Source: Chloroflexota bacterium | GTDB taxonomy: Bacteria; Chloroflexota; Anaerolineae; Promineifilales; Promineifilaceae | DNA length: 5,201 bases | Direction: 5' to 3' | Assembly: GCA_020353135.1 (NCBI GenBank) | Contig: CP070688.1 | Coordinates: 1,660,734-1,665,934 of the forward strand | In this document: positions 1 through 4,823 of the stretch, piece by piece | Numbering within the stretch: position 1 is the first letter of the stretch | Layout of the letters: every line of letters starts with the position of its first letter | Translations under genes and position numbers: made by a program | The notes under the pieces: generated by a model | What the model was told of the DNA's origin: nothing | The model's database searches: none | What the model saw: the letters and a program-made list of their open reading frames with translations, nothing else

Positions 1-278
1 ACCCATCGCTGGCAACACGCCTGGTCCAGGACTACCTTAAGCGAGCTGATTCTGGCGAACAGCCACTGGTATATGACGCTCTTACGCCACGCGAGCGGGA
101 GGTCTTGGTCTTGATCGCCGAAGGGTTGACCAACGCCGAGATCGCCGACCGCCTGGTGATCAGCGTCAAGACCGTGGACCGGCACAGGGAAAATATCATG
201 CGCAAGCTCAACATGCACAGCCGGATCGACCTGGTGAAATATGCCATCCGGACGGGCTTGATTGACCTGGATGAGTAG
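1..278 (+). CDS. NarL/FixJ-type response regulator, C-terminal LuxR DNA-binding domain (5' end missing)
   Basis: The last 91 codons of a gene that begins before the window; the reading frame starts at base 3 and ends at TAG 276-278. The visible protein is a LuxR/GerE helix-turn-helix domain. The family signature LTPREREVL starts at visible residue 27, followed by EGLTNAEIA (40-48) and the recognition helix around [16 protein letters not shown] (54-69); the usual closing part with RIDLVKYA is also present. Residues 1-25 (ending [18 protein letters not shown]) look like the linker from an N-terminal receiver domain, which would lie outside the window. By family knowledge such proteins bind DNA as dimers after phosphorylation by a sensor kinase. 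The receiver cannot be seen, so a stand-alone LuxR regulator is possible. The gene is convergent with the cytochrome operon and separated from it by a terminator hairpin, so control of that operon cannot be concluded from position. Confidence 0.93.
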   Translation, partial: PSLATRLVQDYLKRADSGEQPLVYDALTPREREVLVLIAEGLTNAEIADRLVISVKTVDRHRENIMRKLNMHSRIDLVKYAIRTGLIDLDE

Positions 279-310
279 AAGCAGCGTCGGCGCCTAATCC
301 AAAAATGCGT

Positions 311-345
311 AAACGCCCCGGCCAATGCCTGTGGTCGGGGCGTTT
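311..345. terminator. Hairpin terminator between convergent genes, probably bidirectional
   Basis: A 13-bp stem: AAACGCCCCGGCC (311-323) pairs with GGTCGGGGCGTTT (333-345) across a 9-nt loop, with one G-U wobble. It lies between the regulator stop (278) and the end of the minus-strand operon (386). On the plus strand the stem's own TTT is followed by only a broken T stretch (GCTTCGGTTTG). On the minus strand the stem's TTT is followed by ACGCATTTTT. Neither side has a perfect U-tract, but the A-rich/T-rich flanks and convergent position suit a shared terminator. Confidence 0.75.
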
Positions 346-385
346 GCTTCGGTTTGTCTAGTTGGTTCTAAATAACGAACTTCAC

Positions 386-763
386 CTAGACGGCCGGGGC
401 CGGCATCGCATCTTCATAAATCGGACAGTCCGGACAACCATCAGGCAGCCGTCCCTCGGCGCTCAAGCGAGCCAGCCAGCAGGGGATGCCAGGTTGCTTG
501 CGGGCCGGGCAGTCGGCCTGGGCAGCCTCATCGCAATTTCTCAATATCCAACAAGGTACCGTGATGGTTGGAAGCCGCATGCCGGGAGCCGGCGCCGGCT
601 GAGGCGTCGGCAGGTCATCAACTACGCGGGCGGCGTCTTCCGCTTGCCAGCGGTCTACAAGACGATTCATCAGGTAGCCAATCGCCAGGGTGAGCAGGAG
701 CGGCGCGATACAGCGCAGAGCAAACATGAGAATGAGTATGGCTGTCGCTTGTGTCTCTTCCAT
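386..763 (-). CDS. Small membrane protein with C-terminal cysteine-rich two-CW-like domain
   Basis: A 125-aa protein, last gene of the minus-strand operon, 70 bp after the NrfD-like gene. ATG at 763 is chosen; a TTG directly before it (766) would add one residue. The Shine-Dalgarno is weak (AAGAG-like). Residues about 8-32 form one membrane segment, then a charged stretch, a Pro/Ala-rich linker (52-61), and a compact cysteine domain: CW at 71-72, C77, CPA at 85-87, CW at 95-96 and CPDCPIY at 110-116. The two CW pairs, the CPA and the closing CxxC resemble what I know as two-CW domains, small Cys-rich modules that may bind metal or a cofactor. Function is not known to me. Its place suggests an accessory, assembly or electron-transfer role for the cytochrome/FeS/NrfD complex. 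The topology of the cysteine domain is undetermined. Confidence 0.8.
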   Translation of the reverse strand: MEETQATAILILMFALRCIAPLLLTLAIGYLMNRLVDRWQAEDAARVVDDLPTPQPAPAPGMRLPTITVPCWILRNCDEAAQADCPARKQPGIPCWLARLSAEGRLPDGCPDCPIYEDAMPAPAV

Positions 764-833
764 CAATTCACTCTTACAATCTCAAAGACCAACAATTCCC
801 TTTCGTCCCTTATGTATCGTTCCGAGATTCGCC

Positions 834-2105
834 TTACTCCATGCCCGAAGTGATCGGGACGGGGACCGGCTTGGCCTCGGCATCGCTTTCCTCGGCCTGG
901 ACGGTCGGGCCGTGATCGACGACCCTCAGATAGCGTACGCCAAAGGTGAAGGCCAGGGCGGCAAAGGCCAAGACGCCGGCCGCCACCATGAACTCGATGA
1001 CCGAGGGCACATACTGGGTGTAGCGGGGGATGATCTCCTGCGGCAGCGCGCCGGCGACCACCAATTGACCAACCAGGTTAACATCCCAGCGGTAGGCTAC
1101 CAAGCCGCCGACGATCATGAACATGGCCAGCGTGTTCAGCCTGGGTTGGCGTCGCAAGCGGCTAGAGAGCAAGATGATCATCGGCACGAAAATGCCTAGC
1201 AACATCTCGCCGGTCCAGAAGTTGAACGCCAGCGGTCCCCGGGTCAACATGTCCAGGCCTTCGCTGCGAGCCGGCTCATAAGTGTAGCTCATGGCCAAAG
1301 CGTCCCAGAAGCGGAAATAGAGATAGACAACTAGCGCCCAGCCAATGAAATGGGTGATCTTGTCCAGCAGTTCTTCGTTTGTTCTCGCTCTCGGCGTCAG
1401 GCGTGATGATATCCTTGACGCCAGCACCGTCAGCGCCGGGCCGGCCACCACGGCCGAGACGATGAACAGGACCGCCAGTCCAGGTCGGTACCAGATGGGT
1501 CGCGCCTTCAGCACGCCGTAGGTCGCTCCCAGTGACGATTGGTGCAGCATGGACAATCCCAGGCCGGCCACGGCCAGGATCGGCGCCAGGTGGTGTACGC
1601 GTACCATCTGTCTTGACAGGCGCGGCACGCGGCGTTGGGTCCAATCGGCCTGGCCGAATATTGGGATCACCTCCAAAGACAGCACCGCGAAGTAGAGGCA
1701 GACACACATGGTCACCTCCCACAGCGGCGAGTGGATGTTCCAATAGCGGATGGCATGCCAGAAGCGCTCGGGCCGGCCGATGTCCATCAGTAGCATAAGC
1801 ATGGCCACGCTGTAGCCGATGATGCCAATGTATACGGCCGTTCGGGCCATGGGTTTGAATTGCATCATACCCAGCAGGTAAACGGCGGCCGAAAAGAGAA
1901 AGGCGCCGGCGCTGAGGGCAATGGCCGACAGGTCGATGGTGATCCACAGTCCCCAGGGGACGAGATCGGTCAGGTTGGTCACGACCAGCCCATTCTTGAC
2001 GACCATGTAGGCCCCGACGAGACCTATGATGATGAACAGGCCCAGCAACGCCACCCAGCCGGGAAACACCAATCGACTGGATCGTTGACGAAATGCTGCG
2101 ATCAT
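834..2105 (-). CDS. NrfD/PsrC/HybB-family quinone-interacting integral membrane subunit
   Basis: A 423-aa protein with about ten hydrophobic segments (roughly 16-36, 52-79, 91-108, 131-149, 172-187, 208-230, 250-267, 295-314, 325-343, 368-393). Family-type motifs are visible: PWGLWITIDLSAIALSAGAF (50-69), DIGRPERFWH (108-117), SPLWE (126-130), the HybB-like MLHQSSLGATYG (186-197) and RWDVNL (339-344). Members are the membrane part of polysulfide reductase, Nrf, hydrogenase-2 and Qrc-type complexes and exchange electrons between menaquinone/menaquinol and an attached ferredoxin-like subunit. The start ATG overlaps the FeS gene stop (ATGA), with a strong GGAGGAGG site inside the end of that gene, so the two are translationally coupled. 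The length is normal for the family. The C-terminal tail (about 396-423) is acidic and not membrane-like. The closest resemblance by eye is to HybB, but without its hydrogenase neighbours; 'NrfD-like' is the safe name. Confidence 0.93.
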   Translation of the reverse strand: MIAAFRQRSSRLVFPGWVALLGLFIIIGLVGAYMVVKNGLVVTNLTDLVPWGLWITIDLSAIALSAGAFLFSAAVYLLGMMQFKPMARTAVYIGIIGYSVAMLMLLMDIGRPERFWHAIRYWNIHSPLWEVTMCVCLYFAVLSLEVIPIFGQADWTQRRVPRLSRQMVRVHHLAPILAVAGLGLSMLHQSSLGATYGVLKARPIWYRPGLAVLFIVSAVVAGPALTVLASRISSRLTPRARTNEELLDKITHFIGWALVVYLYFRFWDALAMSYTYEPARSEGLDMLTRGPLAFNFWTGEMLLGIFVPMIILLSSRLRRQPRLNTLAMFMIVGGLVAYRWDVNLVGQLVVAGALPQEIIPRYTQYVPSVIEFMVAAGVLAFAALAFTFGVRYLRVVDHGPTVQAEESDAEAKPVPVPITSGME

Positions 2106-2920
2106 GAGACTACCTCCTCCGCTTGTTCAGCAGGAGCATCTTCGTGGACGGGAAGGTAATAAACTCGCGGTTCCGTGCCCAGACCTTCTTTCAGGCGGAA
2201 AGACGCATGGCTGGCCAGCGCCTGGCTGACCGGTGATTCAGGATCGTTAAGGTCGCCGAATGTTCGGGCGCCCATTGGGCAGGCGACCACGCAAGCCGGC
2301 GTCGCCGCCTGATCTACGCCAGGCGTCAGGCCCATTTCCAGGCCGCGATCGATACGTTGATGGCAGAAGGTGCACTTCTCGACCACACCCCGCGGCCGGC
2401 GCGGCACTTGCGGCTGGCCCCAGGTAGGAACGGCCGGATTGTCGCCTTCGAAAGCTTCCCAATTGAAGTAACGCGCCCCGTATGGGCAAGAGACTTCACA
2501 GTACCGGCAGCCGATGCAGCGATCGTAATCCATCATGACGATGCCATCCGGCCGCTGGTAAGTGGCTTTGACTGGGCAGACATGCGTGCACGGCGCGTCG
2601 GCGCAGTGCATGCAGGGTACTGGCAGATACGTTTCCTGTTCGCCGACCTTGCCCGTTTCAACCAACCTCACCCAATTGATTTCCGGTGGAACGTCGTTGT
2701 TGGCCTGGCAAGCCAGAATGCAATGGCCGCAGCCGACGCACTTCGACTGGTCTATGACCATGGCCCAACTATGGGTGCTCTGTTCATCTGACCCGGTCGA
2801 CGACGCCTTCTTGCCGGCCTTGGCTACCAGTTGCGGTCCGGCCGCCGCCACGGCCAGGCCAACAAGTCCAAACTTCAGAAAGTCGCGACGAGCCAGGGAT
2901 TCTGACTTCTTTTCTTCCAT
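2102..2920 (-). CDS. Tat-exported ferredoxin-like protein with four 4Fe-4S clusters (NrfC/HybA/PsrB type)
   Basis: A 272-aa electron-transfer subunit. The N-terminus carries a Tat signal: RRDFLK at 11-16, a hydrophobic stretch to about 28, then a likely cleavage region near LVAKA (31-35), so it works outside the cytoplasmic membrane. Sixteen cysteines fall into four cluster-binding groups: C61/64/67/71, C103/106/111/115, C135/138/141/145 and C183/186/210/214, the arrangement of DmsB/PsrB/NrfC/HybA proteins. CPYGARYFNWE (145-155) and CPMGARTFGD (214-223) are typical of the family. Unlike HybA there is no C-terminal membrane anchor, so docking onto the NrfD-like protein encoded just downstream is expected. 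The start ATG (2918-2920) lies 10 bp after the cytochrome stop; its Shine-Dalgarno sits in a tandem AAGGATT repeat overlapping that stop codon. The protein probably moves electrons between the membrane subunit and the octaheme cytochrome encoded upstream. Confidence 0.95.
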   Translation of the reverse strand: MEEKKSESLARRDFLKFGLVGLAVAAAGPQLVAKAGKKASSTGSDEQSTHSWAMVIDQSKCVGCGHCILACQANNDVPPEINWVRLVETGKVGEQETYLPVPCMHCADAPCTHVCPVKATYQRPDGIVMMDYDRCIGCRYCEVSCPYGARYFNWEAFEGDNPAVPTWGQPQVPRRPRGVVEKCTFCHQRIDRGLEMGLTPGVDQAATPACVVACPMGARTFGDLNDPESPVSQALASHASFRLKEGLGTEPRVYYLPVHEDAPAEQAEEVVS

Positions 2921-2930
2921 GACTTAATCC

Positions 2931-3890
2931 TTAATCCTTCGAAGAGAAGCGACGGTACCAATTTTCGGCTACCGGCGTCACGGCCGCGCCAAAGCCCATG
3001 CCAACGGCCGCGACCAGCAGGTAATTCAGCGGTTGGGCTGGCTGCGGCGCCGGATCTTCGATAACCGCCCCTTCATTCATGACGCAAGCCGTTTCGTTGG
3101 CCGGCGCATAGGCCGTCCTCATTACATCGGCCGTGGTGGCGGCGCTGGCCTCGGTAACTGGGAAGTGCATTTCCTCGCCGTGGCACTGGTTACAGGTGGC
3201 CAGGTCAACTTCGAAGGTGTGCAATCGCTGTCCATGCCCTTCACCAATCGGGCTCTCCGAGACGCGCAGATGGCAGTCGACGCATTGCAGACCCTCCATG
3301 GCGTGCCCGGTGTAGCTATAGAAGTGCCCTTCATCGGTATGGCACGTCGTGCACAAATCACGCATATTGCCTTCTTTCAGGGTCGTGGTGTGGGGATTAT
3401 GGCAGCGCACGCATGACAGCTCACCTTCGCCATGGGCGCTGGTTTCCCATTCGCTGTGCGTATCAATATGGCAGGTGCCGCACAGGCGCGACGACGGATC
3501 CGTCGGCATCGGCGTTTCCGGGTGCGGCCCGCTCTGGCCGAAATGGCACGTGGCGCAGGCGATGCCGTCGCCGTCATAGTTACCAGTTTCGGGATCATAG
3601 TTCGTCGCGTGGCAACTCAAGCACTCGGCCGGACTGCCGGCCTCGGCCCAGGCCTCCTGGAAGGCGGGATTGGCGACAGCCTGGCCGTGACCGCTCTCCG
3701 CCCAGTGACTGACCACGCTCTCATGGCATTCCTGGCAATCCTCGCGCACCGGTCCTTCTTGACGATAATCGTCAAGTTGGCGATAGCTGTCTGAACCGGA
3801 GCCGGCCTCGCCGCCGATGGCGGTCAGGGCCAGGGCCACGAGAGAGCAACAGAGGCCGACGAAAAGCCTTTTAACCAGTCGTTTCCGCAT
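2931..3890 (-). CDS. Octaheme c-type cytochrome, exported, C-terminally membrane-anchored
   Basis: A 319-aa protein with eight CxxCH heme c motifs starting at residues 52, 90, 112, 137, 160, 180, 203 and 233. A basic start (MRKRLVKR) and hydrophobic core (about 9-25) form a Sec signal peptide, probably cleaved near GGEAG. After the heme region comes a Pro/Ala-rich linker and one C-terminal membrane helix (about 288-308) followed by a basic tail, so the hemes are held on the outer face of the cytoplasmic membrane. Extra histidines next to several motifs (for example SGHGQA, SAHGEG, TGHAME) could be distal heme ligands. It is the first gene of the operon, with a consensus AAGGAGG 8 nt before the ATG. 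Paired with an FeS and an NrfD-like subunit, it should be the electron entry or exit for soluble or surface partners. It does not look like NrfA: no CxxCK motif and a different layout. A catalytic role cannot be excluded. Residue C269 is not part of a heme motif. Confidence 0.93.
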   Translation of the reverse strand: MRKRLVKRLFVGLCCSLVALALTAIGGEAGSGSDSYRQLDDYRQEGPVREDCQECHESVVSHWAESGHGQAVANPAFQEAWAEAGSPAECLSCHATNYDPETGNYDGDGIACATCHFGQSGPHPETPMPTDPSSRLCGTCHIDTHSEWETSAHGEGELSCVRCHNPHTTTLKEGNMRDLCTTCHTDEGHFYSYTGHAMEGLQCVDCHLRVSESPIGEGHGQRLHTFEVDLATCNQCHGEEMHFPVTEASAATTADVMRTAYAPANETACVMNEGAVIEDPAPQPAQPLNYLLVAAVGMGFGAAVTPVAENWYRRFSSKD

Positions 3891-3891
3891 C

Positions 3892-3932
3892 GTTCATGCC
3901 TCCTTATAGGCAGATTTGGTGTCCTCATGAAC
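3892..3932 (-). promoter_or_regulatory. 7-bp inverted repeat bracketing the Shine-Dalgarno of the octaheme cytochrome gene
   Basis: GTTCATG (3892-3898) and CATGAAC (3926-3932) are exact inverted copies 27 bp apart. On the minus-strand transcript the second half ends directly against the AAGGAGG ribosome site (3899-3905) and lies 1 nt from the start codon. It could be an operator or an RNA stem controlling initiation; a chance 7-bp match is also possible. Confidence 0.3.
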
Positions 3933-3961
3933 AGTCTAGCAGCTGGCAACCGGCCGGTAAA
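3933..3961 (-). promoter_or_regulatory. Candidate sigma-70-type promoter of the cytochrome/FeS/NrfD operon
   Basis: Read on the minus strand, TTTACC (3961-3956) and TAGACT (3938-3933) are separated by 17 bp; each matches 4 of 6 consensus bases. Transcription would start around 3926, giving a short leader that begins within the GTTCATG/CATGAAC repeat. The match is weak and the organism's promoter consensus is unknown. Confidence 0.25.
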
Positions 3962-4090
3962 TTCGGGAAGTAACCGATTCTTCTCTGGGTCAGGCGCCCC
4001 ATTTTCAGCGGCCTAGTGTCGCCACAGACGAGTGCAGCCGGGGCATCGGATTGGGAAAACACCCCATGCGAATATGCTCCATAATCCCGA

Positions 4091-4118
4091 TAGACAGGAC
4101 CTGAGCTGGAATGATAAA
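4091..4118 (+). promoter_or_regulatory. Candidate promoter for the 42-codon small ORF
   Basis: TAGACA (4091-4096, 5 of 6 to TTGACA) and GATAAA (4113-4118, 4 of 6 to TATAAT) are 16 bp apart on the plus strand. Transcription would start near 4125, leaving about 110 nt of leader before the ATG at 4234. This is a visual consensus match only. Confidence 0.25.
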
Positions 4119-4233
4119 GTGTGGGTAGTTAGATGGTACTTCGAAACATTTGCAGCCGATCTCTTCCGGCACTGCTTAAGGCGAATAGCCGGCAGAATGA
4201 TCCGCTGATAGCGAATTCTTTAAGGAGGTATCG

Positions 4234-4362
4234 ATGAACCCGCTAGAAGCTTCACTGTTCGTATCCGGGCTATTCATCTTTCGGCTGGAAATTCCACTGG
4301 CACTAACTTTACTCTTCGGGCTGCTAATGAACTCGCTTATCTCTGGCGATGCGCCGGAGTAG
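4234..4362 (+). CDS. 42-aa hydrophobic small protein, probably single-pass membrane
   Basis: A short frame running ATG 4234 to TAG 4360-4362. It is supported by an excellent ribosome site, TAAGGAGGT, with AAGGAGG (4222-4228) 5 nt before the ATG, and by a strong intrinsic terminator 60 nt after the stop, so it has the look of a complete small transcription unit. The protein begins MNPLEASLFVSG, has a first hydrophobic run (about 7-16), a charged RLE (17-19), and a main membrane-like helix from about 20 to 37 (IPLALTLLFGLL), ending in an acidic SGDAPE tail. An in-frame stop at 4198 and the absence of other ATGs fix the start. I recognise no family. Possible roles are a small subunit or modulator of the neighbouring membrane complexes, a leader peptide, or a stress-type small membrane protein; none is shown by the sequence. 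Confidence 0.6.
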   Translation: MNPLEASLFVSGLFIFRLEIPLALTLLFGLLMNSLISGDAPE

Positions 4363-4384
4363 ACGTTAACCGGTCCAGGCTCAG

Positions 4385-4431
4385 GCCAGGCACAGCCATT
4401 TCCGGGACTGGTTGTCCTTGAGCGGCCTGGC
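4385..4431 (+). promoter_or_regulatory. Possible antiterminator pairing ahead of the 4423 terminator
   Basis: GCCAGGC (4385-4391) repeats the descending arm of the terminator and could pair with GCCTGGC (4425-4431) in its ascending arm, which would block terminator formation. Directly inside it, ACAGCC (4392-4397) can pair with GGTTGT (4410-4415, one G-U). The alternative stem is half the length of the terminator stem, and GC-rich words of this kind are common in the window, so this is only a candidate. Confidence 0.22.
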
Positions 4432-4460
4432 AGTCACCTGATGACTGCCAGGCCGTTTTT
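4423..4460 (+). terminator. Strong intrinsic terminator downstream of the small ORF
   Basis: A perfect 14-bp stem, CGGCCTGGCAGTCA (4423-4436) with TGACTGCCAGGCCG (4442-4455), a 5-nt loop (CCTGA) and a run of five T (4456-4460) directly after. The T-run is only on the plus-strand side, so it ends transcription coming from the small ORF. It implies that the lipoprotein cytochrome at 4824 has its own promoter, unless termination is regulated. Confidence 0.92.
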
Positions 4461-4823
4461 GATCCCCATCTCGCCGACCTCGACTCACGCCACCGCCATT
4501 ATCGATCCAATATTCGTGACATTTGTCATGGCCAAAGCAGGAGATTCGTCGCTTACGTTTAACCTGGCCATAGAATAAGATTGGGCTGAGGAAAGGAAGC
4601 GCTCGCGCTCTCTGCGGCAACCAACCTGCGGTCGGCGCGGCGACGAAGAGAATAGAAACAGATAAACCCAGACCAACGTTCAACTCGAGAGTACGAGCGG
4701 CCGTGGCCGTGTTTTATATGCCACGAGATTTGGGCATGCAATTGAGCGTTGGTAGTCGTCAACAGGAAAAATGAAAGCGTTGCCAACCTGGGTCTCGCCG
4801 ACAGCAGCAACTGGAGAAGAATT
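4461..4823. other. Intergenic region upstream of the lipoprotein cytochrome
   Basis: 363 bp with no convincing gene. The minus-strand open frames that cross it have no ribosome sites and run through the terminator or over the cytochrome start; the plus-strand frame at 4528 is only 16 codons. It contains a short palindrome TGACA-TT-TGTCA (4517-4528), a GCGC-TC-GCGC repeat near 4600, and the large inverted repeat at 4672-4753. The promoter of the 4824 gene must lie here if the terminator is fully effective, but I see no clear -35/-10 pair. Confidence 0.6.
4672..4753 (+). repeat. Imperfect inverted repeat forming a possible branched leader RNA
   Basis: ACCAACGTTCAACT (4672-4685) and AATTGAGCGTTGGT (4740-4753) are inverted copies: 12 contiguous pairs with one U-G wobble, then one mismatch, then one more pair. 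Inside are two smaller hairpins: CTCG/CGAG (4684-4687 with 4694-4697, clashing with the last outer pairs) and CGTGGC/GCCACG (4702-4707 with 4720-4725). On the plus strand this gives a closed multi-branch fold of about 82 nt ending 70 nt before the ATG at 4824. It matches no riboswitch consensus I know. It could instead be an operator pair or the remains of a small mobile repeat. Confidence 0.4.

Larger units (their letters stand above)
3891..4233. other. Intergenic region between divergent transcription units
   Basis: This 343-bp spacer separates the minus-strand operon from the plus-strand small ORF. It should hold the start sites for both. I see weak promoter-like pairs on each strand and the inverted repeat next to 3890, but no convincing FNR/CRP-type (TTGAT-N4-ATCAA, TGTGA-N6-TCACA) palindrome, no known riboswitch and no tRNA. 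Short open frames here (for example 3927-4016 and 4133-4237, plus strand) lack ribosome sites. Confidence 0.6.

Noticed and set aside
362..853. 163-codon plus-strand frame opposite the small cysteine protein
   Set aside because: It is antisense to the operon, has no ribosome site, and runs across the intergenic gap and into the NrfD-like gene; the minus-strand frame has a membrane helix and an ordered cysteine motif.
1276..1947. Long 223-codon minus-strand frame inside the NrfD-like gene
   Set aside because: An out-of-frame shadow: the product is His/Arg/Pro/Gly-rich without domains, while the 423-aa frame has a full set of family motifs and membrane helices.
2931..3890. NrfA-type nitrite reductase or octaheme hydroxylamine/tetrathionate reductase
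   Set aside because: All eight motifs are ordinary CxxCH with no CxxCK or other special catalytic heme motif, and the protein is shorter than those enzymes and has a C-terminal anchor; an electron carrier fits better.
3927..4016. 29-codon plus-strand frame beginning at the ATG in the inverted repeat
   Set aside because: No ribosome site and no recognisable features; it lies in the probable promoter region of the minus-strand operon.
4133..4237. 34-codon plus-strand frame ending in an ATGA overlap with the 42-aa ORF
   Set aside because: The overlap looks like coupling, but there is no clear ribosome site before its ATG, the product is basic and featureless, and the 42-aa ORF already has its own strong site. 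The TGA falls there readily by chance (CGATGA).
4461..4823. c-di-GMP (GEMM) riboswitch upstream of the cytochrome
   Set aside because: Considered because such elements precede cytochrome genes elsewhere, but the conserved core sequences are not seen in this spacer.
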